Shown here in pieces: positions 34,250 through 46,989 of a stretch of 64,000 bases of DNA. Every line of letters begins with the position of its first letter. The stretch's first letter is position 1. The notes below the pieces were generated by a model. The model worked only from the letters and a program-made list of their open reading frames with translations. It searched no databases and was not told where the DNA came from. The position numbers were made by a program, and so were the translations under genes. This DNA comes from Lineus longissimus (lineage: Eukaryota > Nemertea > Pilidiophora > Heteronemertea > Lineidae). Where the stretch lies: assembly GCF_910592395.1 (NCBI RefSeq), contig NC_088324.1, forward strand, positions 8,708,953 through 8,772,952, read 5' to 3'.

Positions 34250-35290
34250 TAGTGTTATGAGTTTTGAGCGGTGATGTTTGATGGGCTTTACATCACATCA
34301 TGCACTAGGAGATAAAAGCTTATGTCTGTATTTGTTATGTATACCAACTGTCTAGACTTCCATGGCTGCAGGACTTGAGGTGTTGCTTTCCTTAAAGCCT
34401 AGAACGTCTAGGAGACAGTGTTTGAACATATAAGAGAGGGCGATAGTCAAAATTCTAATTTGCAGGAGAGGGGATGTTTAGAATACTTTATATCACATCA
34501 TGTACGAGGAGATAACCATTTGCATGTACTGGCATGGTATGCGGTAAAAAATCCTAACGGTAAAAATCCTAACGGCATAAATCCTTACGTAAAAATCCTC
34601 ACGGTAAAAATCCTAACGGCATAAATCCATACGTAAAAATCCTCATGGTAAAAATCCTTACGGCATAAATCCTTACGTAAAAACCCTCACAGTAAAAATC
34701 CCAATGGCATAAATCCTTACGTAAAAATCCTCACGGTAAAAGTCCTAACAGCATAAATCCTTACGTAAAAATCCACACGGTAAAAATCCTAACAGCATAA
34801 ATTCTTACGTAAAAATCCTCACGGTAAAAATCCTAACAGCATAAATCCTAACGTAAAAATCCTCACCGTAAAAATCCCAAATTTTAGCATTTACATGTAT
34901 TTTTCAAAAAATGGATTTTTAAAGTTAGGATTTTTACCGTAATGATTTTTACCTACATAATCAGTTGTTTAGAATTCCACGGTATAGTAGCAGAAGCGAA
35001 ACAAGTTCTTTCCTCTTAAATACCATTAATCTTTGGGCAACAGTGTTTTAAGGGAGAAGAACTAGAACTGTGGTGTATCGGTTTAAGATACTTATCATTC
35101 GCAGGAGAGGGGATGTTTAGGGTACTTTACATGACATCAAGCACTAGGAGATAGCAGTTTCCCTGTATGAGGTACAGTGTGTCAATTATATGGAATTAGT
35201 AGCGGCATGCACAGGATATAAAAGATTTCCTTTCCTGATAGAAACGCAATGTACTAGAATTTCGTGGGAACTGTGTTCGAAGAGACAGGA
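34250..35290. repeat. Triplicated unit, copy 2 split by a satellite array
   Basis: The block tactttacatcacatcatgc followed by a ctaggagata-like run occurs at about 34288, 34487 and 35122. A gcaggagaggggatgttta block precedes the second and third, and a weaker gcggtgatgtttgatgg precedes the first. Downstream landmarks (a block like agaattcc-tgg, cttcctt, cagtgttt) also recur. Copy 2 is interrupted at about 34540-34950 by the 44-bp array and resumes with tcagttgtttagaattcc. Unit length without the insert is about 180-230 bp. Confidence 0.65.
34544..34950. repeat. 44-bp satellite made of three 15-bp subunits, with inverted tail
   Basis: The 44-bp period is exact: aaaaatcctcacgg-type starts lie at 34591, 34635, 34679, 34723, 34767, 34811 and 34855. 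Each unit is aaaaatcctcacggt, aaaaatcctaacagc and ataaatccttacgt, so the 44-mer is a higher-order repeat of one 14-15-bp ancestor. The left edge (34544-34590) shows simpler subunits. After 34890 the DNA switches to the complement (aggatttttaccgt and gatttttacc at about 34925-34950), so the array end can pair with its own repeats. Confidence 0.9.
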
Positions 35291-35299
35291 ACTAGCTGA

Positions 35300-38200
35300 T
35301 TCTTCAGGTCAATTTGACTTATGGTGATGGTGCGCAGGATAGAACGAGGCAGGAAAATAACAGAGTGCGCAGAAATAGTTATGTCAAAGGATCTGTGTTT
35401 TTCGTTAATTTTCCTTTTCAAAACATCTCTTCAATGATTGTCTTCAGTTTTTTCTCCATCTGTGCGAGGCAGCAAGCCGTTAAGAACCAGCCGTGACACA
35501 GCGATAGAAAAAGCGCGAAAAGCGTGTTAATGCTCTTCAAGAGAGTGCTCGTAATAAGGTTTAAAATGAAAAAAGACATCGTCACTCTTCATTTTACCTT
35601 ACGAAAGGCATCTATGTGGCTTCTCAGACGGAGGATAAGAACAGGCGGCAGCAAATGGGCTCTCGTCTGTTTTCCGCTTGAATGACGTCTTTTGAGTGAC
35701 GTATATCGTATTGCAAGAATTTGCAGGATTTGCTTTTGATATTCAATCAAGGATTAGTTGGGTTGATGCAGTGTTTTCAGGAACAGCTGGTAATTAGGAA
35801 GGTGGGATTCCCCATCGAAAAAGGCTTCTGTCGTGTCTTAACAAGTTTCATGTCTGGAGGACCGATTGCAAGCCACATACTCTCTTAAGCAGCGTATATT
35901 CATTGAAGTCTCTGGGTCGGTATTCTCATGCATTGGTAAGGACATTTTCTTGTGTCCTATTCCTGACAGGACTGGTACAGTTATAGTGTGGGAAATCTGT
36001 TTCCGTCGGCATTTCTGTAGGTACGAGTTCAAAGCAACATCTGTCTTGGTCTAAACATCTTTCAGGCGGTGAGGAAAGTTTATGGAAAACCCCATTGAAA
36101 GGAATGAAATTCTGTCCTGCCTTGCTCGTGCATGTACATAAATGTAGGTGAATGTACATGTGCGTGTTCATGAATTAAAGGGATCAGAGTATGAACCAGT
36201 CCCAAGTAATTTCCACTGAGTGCAAATGCACTGTCTCCGACGACCGGACGCACTCTCCATTAGAGTTTTCAAAAATTGTTTTGCAAATAAAATTAATTAA
36301 TCAATTCAAATTGAAAGCGTTCGTCAATTCGGTTACATATAAATCGAGGATATATCGGAAGGCCTCAGTAATCAGTGTCGAGATAAAAAAATTCCCTAGC
36401 CAAAGTCGTCGTAAATCGTGTGCAACCTCTCTAAGCTCTGTAGTATTGGGACAAATCCTCACAGTCGGCGAATCTAATGCACCAATTCATTATGACATGC
36501 AGTAGCTCATTCGGACATTTCTGAGGATTCTTGAAGAGAAGCTGAAGCCTTCTCGAGTTATGACCTTTCTGTCGTCGCATGGATCAAGTTCCGGAGTGGT
36601 TTGCTTGCGTGGAGTACGATTGCAGTGCGTGCATGCAGTGAACAGGGATGTGCAATTCGCTCTAGTCAAGACTAACGTACATTGTTCAATGCATATCATT
36701 ATCATTCAGGCGCTTTGCTCAGATGTGGGCCTTTGCATTGCCATAGCGTGTCAGCACAAATATTGGATAGCGTTCGTATTCTTGAAATTTCCTTAGAAAA
36801 TGTCCAAGTTTTCTCTTAGAATTGATTTACTGTGACTCACTGCTCTCAAGTTCCGAAATAGGTCGTTTGCATCTGATACATATTGTGATGTACATGTAGC
36901 TGGTCAAACGGAAGTGTGCATTCTCAAGGCGTTGTTTCCTTCTATCCGGTTTTGCGTGGTCTCCGCTTGAGAAAGTATTTGGATGCATTTACCAGCGTAC
37001 CAATTTGGATCCATGTATGTCGAAACGTAGAAAGGAGGCGTTCAGTCATGGAGATTTTGTATTTTGTATTGTTTTATCTGATGCATTTACATGTGGGTAT
37101 GCACACTGCATAGTGATGGGCGTTCAAAATGTATAGTGCAAAGTCGTCTTACTCTCTTGAATAGTTTTTGTTCTGCTTGTTTTTCCTCAGACAATTTGTT
37201 GGTGCATTCGTTCAGCGTATCCTTACGTGGTCATATCCATGCCCAATAACATATGTGTAGAAAGAAGACGCGTGGTCAGTCCATACATGTACGTCTCAAA
37301 TGTGAGGTTTTTCATTAACATGTTCTCTGTATGACGGGCGTGCATTGTTTAGTGCATTCTCTCAGTGTTCTCGTGTTGGATATTGGATGGGGGAGTGTTC
37401 TGATTTATTTTCTGCAACTCCCTTACGACGTGTTCATGTTTCAATCGTTGATATCGGATATGATTCATCTCGCAGCTTTTGTAATATGCACTGCATGAAT
37501 GGTGTCCCCAAATATGCGTGATTTTTTCATAGATTGTGTAGGCTATGCATATCACTATGCATCTACACACAGAGGTTATAAGGCCGGAATGTATTTTTTT
37601 CTTCTGCTGTCGTATTTGATGGATGTGTATATCCTCTGTTGTGTAGGTGATCTACAATCAGAAAGCAGGAGCTGCACGCGTGACACTAAAAAAGGCGTGA
37701 ATTTACCATTTTCCTCAAGCTTCAGCATTAATGGAGTATCTTTGCTGTCTTCGTTGTCATGACGAGTATATCTTGTTCAGTTGATGGATGATTTGTCGGA
37801 TATCTCTAATTCGCTGATACTTAAAAATATTTCGATAGCGGGGAAGGCATCCATCGGCTCGACTGGAATAGTCGTTTGCATAGTGATACTTCATCTTGTT
37901 CGTGTTCTACGTACACATTCGGATATGTAAACACTTCTATGTAATGGATGCGTTTTTTTGTTGTGTTTATTTTGGGCTGGACTATTTTTCTTCCCTTTTT
38001 GATGTATGGCGATGCACTGGTCTTATGGGATTTTGTTGAGTATTTCGTCATTTAGTTTAGGCTTTTTGACATGGATATACAGGCTCGGACGTTCAACCCT
38101 TGGCGATTAATATCTGGAAACGTTTCATTCAGCAAAATATTGATACGTGTTGTGAGTAGATCTAGACACGAGGTGGAAGCTTTTGGAAATGGATACACGC

Positions 38201-38745
38201 GCTTGTACTGCCAGCGTACACACGCATGTACTGTAAAGCGCATGACGAGTTTTCAAGTTTGAATATGTGTCGTGGGTAGGGTTTGTCAATGGATGGAAGG
38301 CTTTAAGGACAACTTTTGCGGGACTTTCGGACTATCTTCTTGTCGTCTGATTCGAAATTTGCTAGGCCAGTGTCTCAGACGTCGCAGACGTCATTTTGTT
38401 GCAGACGCCAGTGTCACCACCACCACTCAGCAGTTACATTACTTTGAGAAACTACTATTTTTCTGCTGTTATCATTACAGATAAATCAAAATTAGTTGTC
38501 AATCGGATATCTTGGATCTATGACGCTCTGTTGGCAATTTGTAATGTCCAACTCTAAAATTATTCTATTCAACAGAAACGGAAATGTGGTACAGTAATTT
38601 GATATGTCTCTGACAGACTCCAGTTTCAGTTGTCGTAGACAACCTGTCGATATTAAGGCTCACTTTCGAGGCTAACTTGTGATAAAATTTTTAATGAATT
38701 CACTGAATGTGACCTTGTAAGTCACGAAGATTAGTTACCTTACTC
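35300..38745. other. No supported gene; T/G-rich stretch
   Basis: No exon, RNA or element was recognised. From about 36.9 kb the forward strand is visibly T- and G-rich. Acatgtacat-type motifs occur near 36131 and 36160. Confidence 0.4.
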
Positions 38746-38751
38746 TTTCTT

Positions 38752-39040
38752 ACAAAAAGCACGATTACGTGACATCTGTGTAGAATTGCGTAGTACATGC
38801 AGCTTTTCAAGTCCCTTTCTGCTCATCAATCTCCTTCCATACCTTTGGTGATATTTAGTGATTGTATTGCGGTTCGTGTCACCGAAGTTTTACAAGATGT
38901 AATGCGAGATTACCTGGCGTTTTGTGTAGAATCGCATACCAAGTTCTTTTTTCGCGCTGAAAGCTCTTCATCTGGCGCACTTATGCGGATACATAGTGAT
39001 TGTATTGCGGCACATATCACGAAGGTATCATGTTTGCCCT
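38752..39040. repeat. 138-bp tandem duplication with partial third copy
   Basis: The block agtgattgtattgcgg occurs at 38857 and 38995. Upstream landmarks also recur: a gattac block with a gtgtagaat-cg run, a ctttct or gctgaaag block, and gctc-tcatc. A partial third start (gaaaagcaggattag) is near 39068. The 138-bp period is a multiple of three, so a forward frame stays open through both copies and shows S-D-C-I-A-x-x-x-T-x-V twice. I do not regard it as a gene. Confidence 0.6.
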
Positions 39041-39049
39041 AAATGTTAG

Positions 39050-40675
39050 TGTTGGACTTCCCTGTTACGAAAAGCAGGATTAGATTTTTGATTACACTTT
39101 TTTGTCTTCTCGCGCGTAGTCTCCCAAGGGAATTGTTGTGAAACACGATTAGTAAGGTGATACGAGGTAGGGATCCCCGGTTTCATCTCATTGCTAATGC
39201 TCATATAAATGCGGTGCTGGATACAGCTCTTGTTCCTAATGTACCAGCTATTTTGTTCCTTGGTGTTTCTTCAAGGAAATATCGCCCGATCCCGGAAATT
39301 AATTCCATGATAAGTAACGGATTCGTTTTGGTGTTTGGGTACGCTTTGTTTTATAAAGGAATAGGATGAGAATCTTTTGTGTTTGTTTGGTGATGGTCTT
39401 TATGAATGCATTTACAGGGGATTGGTGATACTGAAGCATTGATGTTCTCTGTAGGAATACACAATTGGCGAATATGTTCATTCTAGAGTTGTCATGGTCG
39501 TTCTCCCCACTTGATGATGGCATGACAGTATCTGATGGATGTCTCATGGCACTTGTGTATGGAATTATGATTTATCCAGGTTAAGGCTAGCACTGTTCGC
39601 AGGCTGAGGGAGTCAACCCAGCCAATGAGGACGTGGTTGCCCATGCTTCTTTTGTCCTGTGGATATTATTCTGAAGCTTGGTTTGCTCGCAAAAACCAAG
39701 AGTACCGATTTTCTCGCCAAAGGGAGATACACGGAAAGGGTTCTTGCTTTCGCTTTTGTAGTCATCCGTTGTTTTTCTACTATCTTCCGATCGCATTCTA
39801 CGTCAACAGTGATCCTTTGTCAAAGTCACAGACGCTTTATGCTGCCTTATAGGGGTCAACGCTCGTCGGCTTGGTGTCTTACCAGTCAAAGGTGCGCTTT
39901 CTCTGATGATACGTTACCCTCTAATTTGTCGAAGACTGTTGCTGTAACGTATGCCTTGAGTGTTGTTGTTGCAAAGGTTTAATGGTTTTCTTCATCGACC
40001 GGAAGGCGCTTGTTGGGTCGGGCGCATTGCGCATTGTTGTCACAGTGCAGTAGAAGACATTGACAAAGTTATTTTGAAACGCCGTGTTGTCCCTGTAGTC
40101 AAGTGGTTATCCAATGTCGATCAGTCGTGCATTTTTCCATCGTGATTCACTTTCCCGACTCGGCACATGATTGCCTCTGGTTACAAAGGTCAATATGTTC
40201 CTGTTTTAATAAAATCATTAAAGAAAAATCGCTGTCCGTACTCTCCGGTCATATCTTCCGCCTTCTGCATCTGTCTGTATTAATATCACAATTTATTTCC
40301 GTTATCAAAATACTTCATGAAGTTGACGAGGGCATTAATGTATACTTCGTCCAGGTGACTGCTTATTAAATAATTATCTTTCTGCCATTCTGGTTAATTG
40401 GGAATAATATACTGTTTTATAATTTCGGTCTATTTGTCGTTCTTTTTGTATCAATATCAATTTGCTATGATGCATCTCCGTAAGTACTCTCATCCAGACT
40501 CCCCGGTCATTCATTTAATTATTTAATGAGTAAATTCAAATTTTTTAAATTTATGAATTTAAATTAATGAGTAGATGAATATCTATGACTCTATGGCATA
40601 TACTGGCGGTCATAGCTCTCTTCTTACCCAACGCCGTGATATTGTGTCATTTTTTCCCCGGCTTGACTATCTATA
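39050..40675. other. No supported gene
   Basis: Nothing recognised. An A/T-rich, nearly self-complementary stretch lies at 40512-40572. Confidence 0.45.
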
Positions 40676-40679
40676 CATC

Positions 40680-41472
40680 CGGTCCACTCCAATGTGGCTA
40701 ATCTCTGTCCGCTCGATTTCTTAGTTAGCCATATCATACCGTTGAGCTTTAGGTCTCCGACCAAGCTCTATATCAGGGGACGCCACAGCCAAGATTCTGA
40801 TGAGAAAGAATAATGCTTTCATTGGATTCCAATACCATTTATCTCTATTCGAACGAATGTATATGTTGTTGTTAGTCCAGATATGGTGACCTTTCGTCGA
40901 TATATATCACCGAAAGCACCCAGGATGAACAACTTTCATACCTTAATTCATTCGGGAGAGCAGTATTAATGACTGTTACTTTGAAGGTTTAATGAGGTTT
41001 CCATAAGATTCCATGAAATAACTTGACATTTCATTGGCGTATCTTTGTCACATGGCAATCGTCGAGACCTTTTATAAGTCTCGCCTCAAAACGCCTCAAT
41101 TTACACAGACAGTCCACTGTTAACATCGTTCCGTGTGTCAGACTTCATTAGTTACATAGGCAAACCACATAGTCGGGCTTCAGGTCTATGACCTGACTCT
41201 TGTAGATCAAGGGACGTCGTAGCTAAGATACTGATGAGACAAAGCAATGCTTTCATTGGATACCAATAACGAATTTGTGTTATTGGGAGTCGCGGTGATG
41301 GTCGGCGGTATTTCGTGGATGTATTCCATTACCAAAACTACCAACGACATTTCATCGCCAAAACTACAAAGGAAAAACAATTTTCAGGTTTTATAAGTCA
41401 CTCAGAGGGACACTAGTATCAATGACCGTCACCTGGCAGCTTACATGCGTATTTCATAAATTTAATGAAATG
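40680..41472. repeat. Diverged tandem duplication, about 430-bp period
   Basis: Copy A (about 40680-41030) and copy B (about 41110-41472) share, in order, gtccact, an attagtta or cttagtta block, aggtct-tgacc, a block like atca-gggacg, a block like aagat-ctgatgag, aatgctttcattggat, accaata, a tatcaatgac or tattaatgac block, and atgaaat. Moderate identity with many indels. Confidence 0.65.
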
Positions 41473-41479
41473 TTTATGC

Positions 41480-42935
41480 GGCGGGAGTTCAGATATTCTC
41501 AGCCTGATAGCCATATTAAATGAGCCAATCGTAAAATTATCTGTAAAGATCTAAAGACTACCAACACGAGTAAAATTTTGGCATATTCGAATTTTTCTCC
41601 AATTCTTCTCATTTCACGCGAATCGTGGCTTATCGTGAAAAATCTGCAAGAAAATAAAAAACCCACGAAGAACTATCAGTTTACAATAATTCAGGTTTTT
41701 TGGCCAAAGGGCTCGAATTTCCTGATGCGTATGATTTGTATGAGGCATTTACATGATTAATCTATTGAAAGCAATGGTGGATCGCTAAATTGAATGTTGG
41801 TGATTTTTATTGGAAAATATGCCCGGAAGGAGATGGTAGAATTGACATGATTGATTTTCTGGCATATTGCTGTTGATATCTTCATAGATGAGACACATGC
41901 ATATTCGTCCAATTCTGCTGGTAGCATACGCCGAGGATATTTTCTGGACAACTTGTGTCGGAAACTCGTGCTTGTCGCAGCTGTGTTGGTAGATTTATTG
42001 GAACAGTCTGTCTTCGTTCATCGTGGATTTGAAGTAATTCAGCTAAGGAGCCCACTGGAATGAAATGTCCCGGTAGCATCTTCGATTTCATGATGATTTA
42101 GCCTGCAGACTTCGTGCTTTCGTAGTATTACAGGTTGGGTGTACTCAAATCTCAAATTAGAATTAAATGGGAAGTTTTTCACGAAGGAGCGAATTGCGAT
42201 ATATCGAAGTTTTATTGAAAATTTTGATGTAGCCAAGTCTGTGCGTTTTGTTGTTGGTTGCACTTCAATTTTTTGTTCAATTCTGTCCATATTCCTGAAA
42301 GGAGATGTTTAACGCTCAGTAGCCAAGAAAATGTGTTTAATTTTCACCGTCTGCCGATACGGGCGTTCAATACTGACGGATATCGCTGACTTGCTGCAGT
42401 AAATCTCGTCCTTATTGCAGTAGTTAGTCCGAGTCATGTTATTGTTGACTCCTATGACGTGTTTTGTTCTATTGCTGTTCCTATAGAGAGCTCTTGAAGT
42501 AAAAGTGCATCTTTGCTAAAATTTGAAACCTTTTCTAGGAGTGTAAGTGCTTTGACTTTACCATGACTTCACCAACCTTTCTTCTTAAGAGCGAACTGTC
42601 TCAAAACTTTCCTGGAATCTTTCGAAAATCTCAAGCTGGAGTACATTTATCGAATAACTGTCCATTAGCTCCAAGTACATGTATGCCATTGATTGTCCTG
42701 GTGCAGGTTATAGTCCAAAGTTCAAGAGACCTGTTCTTACATTTGGATCGGAAATCCCAGATGTCTCTGTCTTACCTGTGGAGAAAGGTTTCGTCATATG
42801 ATCAGCCTCTTCATTAGAAACCAATTCGTGTCTGACAGCTCACTAGCAGGGAGTGTCTTGCTGTGCTGTCTTCGGTTGGCCTTGTCAGAGGTAAATATTG
42901 TAGCAGTGTTTGCGATGGTTGGTAGTCCCAATTGT
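41480..42935. other. No supported gene
   Basis: Nothing recognised. Confidence 0.45.
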
Positions 42936-42941
42936 ATGCGC

Positions 42942-43163
42942 TGAAAATCAATTCGTTGGACAACTGAGCAGTTATATTTTTGCAATGCTGAAGGTCGTGC
43001 ATTCTTGTTAAAGAAGGAACATTTGAGATGGATGATGGTCTCCATTATTGTGTACATTAGATTTTGATTCGTTGGACTATAGACTGGGTCTGTTACATTT
43101 TTGCAATAATGAAGGTGTTGTATTCTTCCCAAAAAGGATTTAGTCTTTGATGATAGTCGACTG
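42942..43163. repeat. Tandem duplication, about 118-bp period
   Basis: About 42942-43042 and 43060-43163 share gattcgttgga or aattcgttgga, tttttgcaat, ctgaaggt or atgaaggt, gtattctt or gcattctt, and a gatgatgg or gatgatag end. Confidence 0.7.
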
Positions 43164-43169
43164 GGGTGG

Positions 43170-44635
43170 TTAACTAGATCAGTTTCTTGATTGTTTTCTC
43201 ATTGTCATTGTCAGAATTCTTGGAAGATGTACATTCGCAATCGTTACGAGACCGGGAATGTCTTGTACACGTGGGCAGTTACCAATGGCGACGGTTGCCA
43301 ATCACCACAGTAAGACATATGAGTTGTGATGGTATAGCTATTCTGAATGGAAAACCACTGTAAACCGCTGATTTTGACATCTCTTTATTCTTCACGAAAC
43401 ATTTTTCAATTTTCATTATTTTTATTTTGCAATATAACGGAAACTTCTTTTCTCAGTGTTTCCTATAACGAACTAAATTTTTGTGATTTTTTTTACGCCA
43501 ATTAAGGTTATTCGCGAAATCCAGAAGTCTGATTGTGCTTTTAAAGAAACATTGATTATCATACAGACTCGTGGTGATGCGAACCTTCAGTATATCATAG
43601 CTGCTTTCTCATAAAGCTAATTGTAGCCCGCGAGTGTTGTGCATTTAAAGTCGGATAAAAGTTACCAGGCGACAGAAGATAATCTAACAGGAATCTAGCC
43701 TCTAGCGTTTGGCTAATTGTGCCACGTTTTCTTATCGTTCGAATACATCAGAGATGTGTTAGACTTGTTTACCATACGTATGGTGTTGCTGCGTGTGCAT
43801 ACAATCAGTTATGCTCGACGTGACTATCACAAGCTAAGGAAATTTCAAAACGAAACGGGGAATAACAAAGGACTACAAAAGTGAGGCAAAGACTTTGAAC
43901 TTGGATGGTGCGTGATGTTTTACCTCCAAGCGAGATGTAAGCCTATAGTCGAAAGGATATCAAAGGCACGAAGGTAGCACATTCCACCGTAGGAGCTCCC
44001 ACGGGTTGTTCTCTTAAGGGCATTGTCGTTTCCTTGGCGCCCGTGCTCAGTGGAAATCTTCTCGTATCGTCTCCTTGTTACGTGTAGATGGTAAATAATA
44101 GAAACTATCAACACATATTGTACCTTAGGATCGCGTGGAATTCTATGACATCTTAATTGGTCTCAGTTGCCTGTCTTGATGTCACCATGACAGTCGCCAT
44201 TGGCATTCGTTTCCGGCGGATTCTAGTTTGACGGATGAGTTTCAGTCTAGCCTACAGAGCAATTGCCAATGTACATCGTCTTAAAGTGTAGAAAATTGAG
44301 ACATTTTTGATGCCATGACCTCATTAGTTTAGGCGCAACTCGTTTGTGCAGGGCACTTTGCAGTTGGAATGTTAAGGGATTATACGCTTTATTTTGGATG
44401 ACGTTTATTTGGATTACTAGTTCATCATTAGTTGTTTGTGACGACATGAATATTCTGGACGACTTTTGCGCAGTGTTGTCAACTCATTATTTGAAAGTTT
44501 GATCGCTGTTGACTAAAACATATTGCAAGTGATTATTAGACTGTACCGCATCCGTTTGGTGATGCGGTCTAACTTTCGAGATTTGAACATAAGAGGGACA
44601 GTAGTGATTAGAATGCATAGTCCATTGCACAAAGG
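43170..44635. other. No supported gene
   Basis: Nothing recognised. Confidence 0.45.
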
Positions 44636-44644
44636 TGTTCAAAC

Positions 44645-44830
44645 AATTATCAGTTATAGTCTTTACAACATTAGTGATTACAGCGTCAATGATTACATCA
44701 CTAGGGATTACATAATTGGTGATCGCAACTTTAGGGATTACCGCATTTAGTGATTTCAGCTTTAGTGATTACAACATTAGTAATTTCAACATACACCATT
44801 AGTGATTACAACATTAGTGATTACAATAAT
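44645..44830. repeat. Degenerate 15-bp tandem repeat, about 12 copies
   Basis: The unit agtgattacaacatt and variants (agggattacataatt, agtgatttcagcttt and others) run from about 44645 to 44830 with slippage. The frame reads as repeating x-D-Y-x-x because the period is divisible by three. Confidence 0.85.
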
Positions 44831-45342
44831 AGCAAAAATCACTTTTGGCATCATGAATAGGAAACTCAAGAATAGGAATCACCTCTATCGGAAAAGAAGG
44901 TAACGTCACTAATGTTGTGTGTCCGAGATATTGTAACCTTGTTTTGAAGAGAATGGATTATTCTTCATTCACGTTACACCATGCACCCCATCCTTCTGTT
45001 AGTTAGAAGATGTTAGTAGAAAGGATTTTGAACTTGATCACAATCACGGATATCTTACAGCTCAAAGCAATACTGGTAACATATCATTGATGTACATTCA
45101 ATTGATGTGTACAACGTTTTTGAATTAGTGATTTCACGAGTGCGCAATTTGTCGACAACATGAATAGAAAACCGAGGACTATGCACAGGCAGCGAAGGTA
45201 AGAATGGGTAAAGGCCTTTCTCAACATAAGCATTTCACGTTGCGTGTAACGCACAAGGCATGTGTTGTTTTATGCTGCTTTGCCCACTAATGATTTACTT
45301 GTGAGTGATGCCCAAGGTCGCCGAAAATCAAGATAAAGGTTC

Positions 45343-45517
45343 GTCTAACATTCTTAGTTAAGATTCGTTTCAGTTTCGTATTCATGTTAATATACATTCT
45401 TTACAAGACATTGTAAGATTCTTAGAGACGATCTCAGCTAACAATCTTACAAGAATCTTGAAATGAATGTACATGTGCATGAAAGGAAACTGAATGAGAT
45501 CTTGTAGCTAAGAATCG
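45343..45517. repeat. Fold-back element with long inverted arms
   Basis: The left arm (about 45346-45425) and right arm (about 45430-45517) are approximate complements over about 75-80 bp: cattcttag / ctaagaat, a block like gtttcagtttc / gaaaggaaactg, attcatg / catgtgcat, acattctt / aatgaatgt, and gtaagattctta / acaatcttacaag. A partial relative lies at 26634-26775. There is no ORF. It is a MITE or fold-back type element. Confidence 0.75.
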
Positions 45518-46072
45518 GATAAGAATATCATCGAGATTTTCAACCCGGGTACGCGGCGTGAAATACTTATGTAGAGATGATTCAAGGCCTGTTCGTTGTC
45601 GTGCGATTGCCTGGTGCCTGATGTCCTTCGTAAGTGTAGTGCATGTCATTACATGGTTATTGTTCTTCCGTGATAAGGGTGAATTTTTTACCTGCACTCA
45701 AAACTCATTATGTATTCTCACTGCGAAATCTTCTACCTTGAAAAAGTCTGACGTTATGCAATTTATCAAATATCTTAAAGCGCCAAACAATGATATCATT
45801 TACAAGTGAAGAAACCTTTGAACAGGGTTTACCTTTATTACATTATCCAAGTAGACCGGGTTCAAAGAATTTATGTTTCACGATGAACGTATGAACAGTG
45901 ATGGCCTTGTATCATATTATGTTTACATGTACATAGTTCAAAATCTAGGGTTGCTAGTAGCTGACTATAGTGATAATCTCAATATATATATAAAAGTGTT
46001 ATGGAATACGGTGCTTTGGGCTTCTTTACAGTAGTTAGTTATCATGACGCTTGTACTGCTCCCGGCAAAAAG

Positions 46073-46445
46073 ACATTCCGTTGCAAAGTAATTACCGTTC
46101 TTTATGAAAATTATATCTTGTCTGGGTACATTCTGGATGCGACGAAAAAACTCTGAAATAACATGTTTGTCTGCTTCTTTATTCTGAAAATGGTACGTGC
46201 GTCACCGCCGCGGTTTTCATACACTTAGCAAATAAAATCGTGTTGATGTCTGGTGGGCATTCACACAGAGCAAGAGGCCTGTACATGTACTTAAAGGGAA
46301 AGTTATAAATGAAATAAAAATTCAGGGGTCCGCCAAAACGCCCGATGTTTATAGTAGCTGGAGTTAAATCAGGCTTCACCAACGTCTGGAGCCATGTTGC
46401 TTGCTCCAGGCAATACTAAATAAAGAGTACATTCCGTTGCAAAGT
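46073..46445. other. 340-bp segment between 17-bp identical direct repeats
   Basis: The block acattccgttgcaaagt occurs at 46073-46089 and again at 46429-46445. This is the size of a LINE or SINE target-site duplication, but the segment shows no poly(A) tail, A/B box or ORF. The inner part (46165-46260) also has a diverged relative at about 46885-46985 (a block like atggcacgtgtgcgcgtca). Confidence 0.45.
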
Positions 46446-46989
46446 CGTAAGTCACAGATTCCTCACCTTTAAAACTGGCCCAATGTAATTAAAACGTGGA
46501 TTCCCACAACAAAGAGTGGCAACCAGCCAAGGCAACGTTTTAAATAGAAAAAACAACTACATTGTATAGTTTATTGCTGGCAGGTCCTCCATCCAAGTGG
46601 CAACCACTCAAAAAATTCTCAACAAATTGGCGATCTGAAAACCCCAGAAACCGAACTTTACAAACTCAAGTACACACTGATTTCCGACTGCAACGAAGAT
46701 CTCACCATAACTGAAATAACTGTAGAATTTCCTAGCCATGTCCAAAACCACCTCACAACACATGGGGAAATCGTCATAGGTGATTAGCATTTAGAGTTCT
46801 TTATAACAGTGATAACAAGCCACGAAAATCGTATTGGCATGTTGTTACAAATGAAGAAAAAAACGAAAATCTTGTCGCATATTTTTCTTCAGCTGTACTT
46901 TTATGTGTCTACGCAATGGCACGTGTGCGCGTCATCGCATGGATTTTCAGACACTCGGCAGAGAAACCAAAATTGTTATCTCTGGTAAG

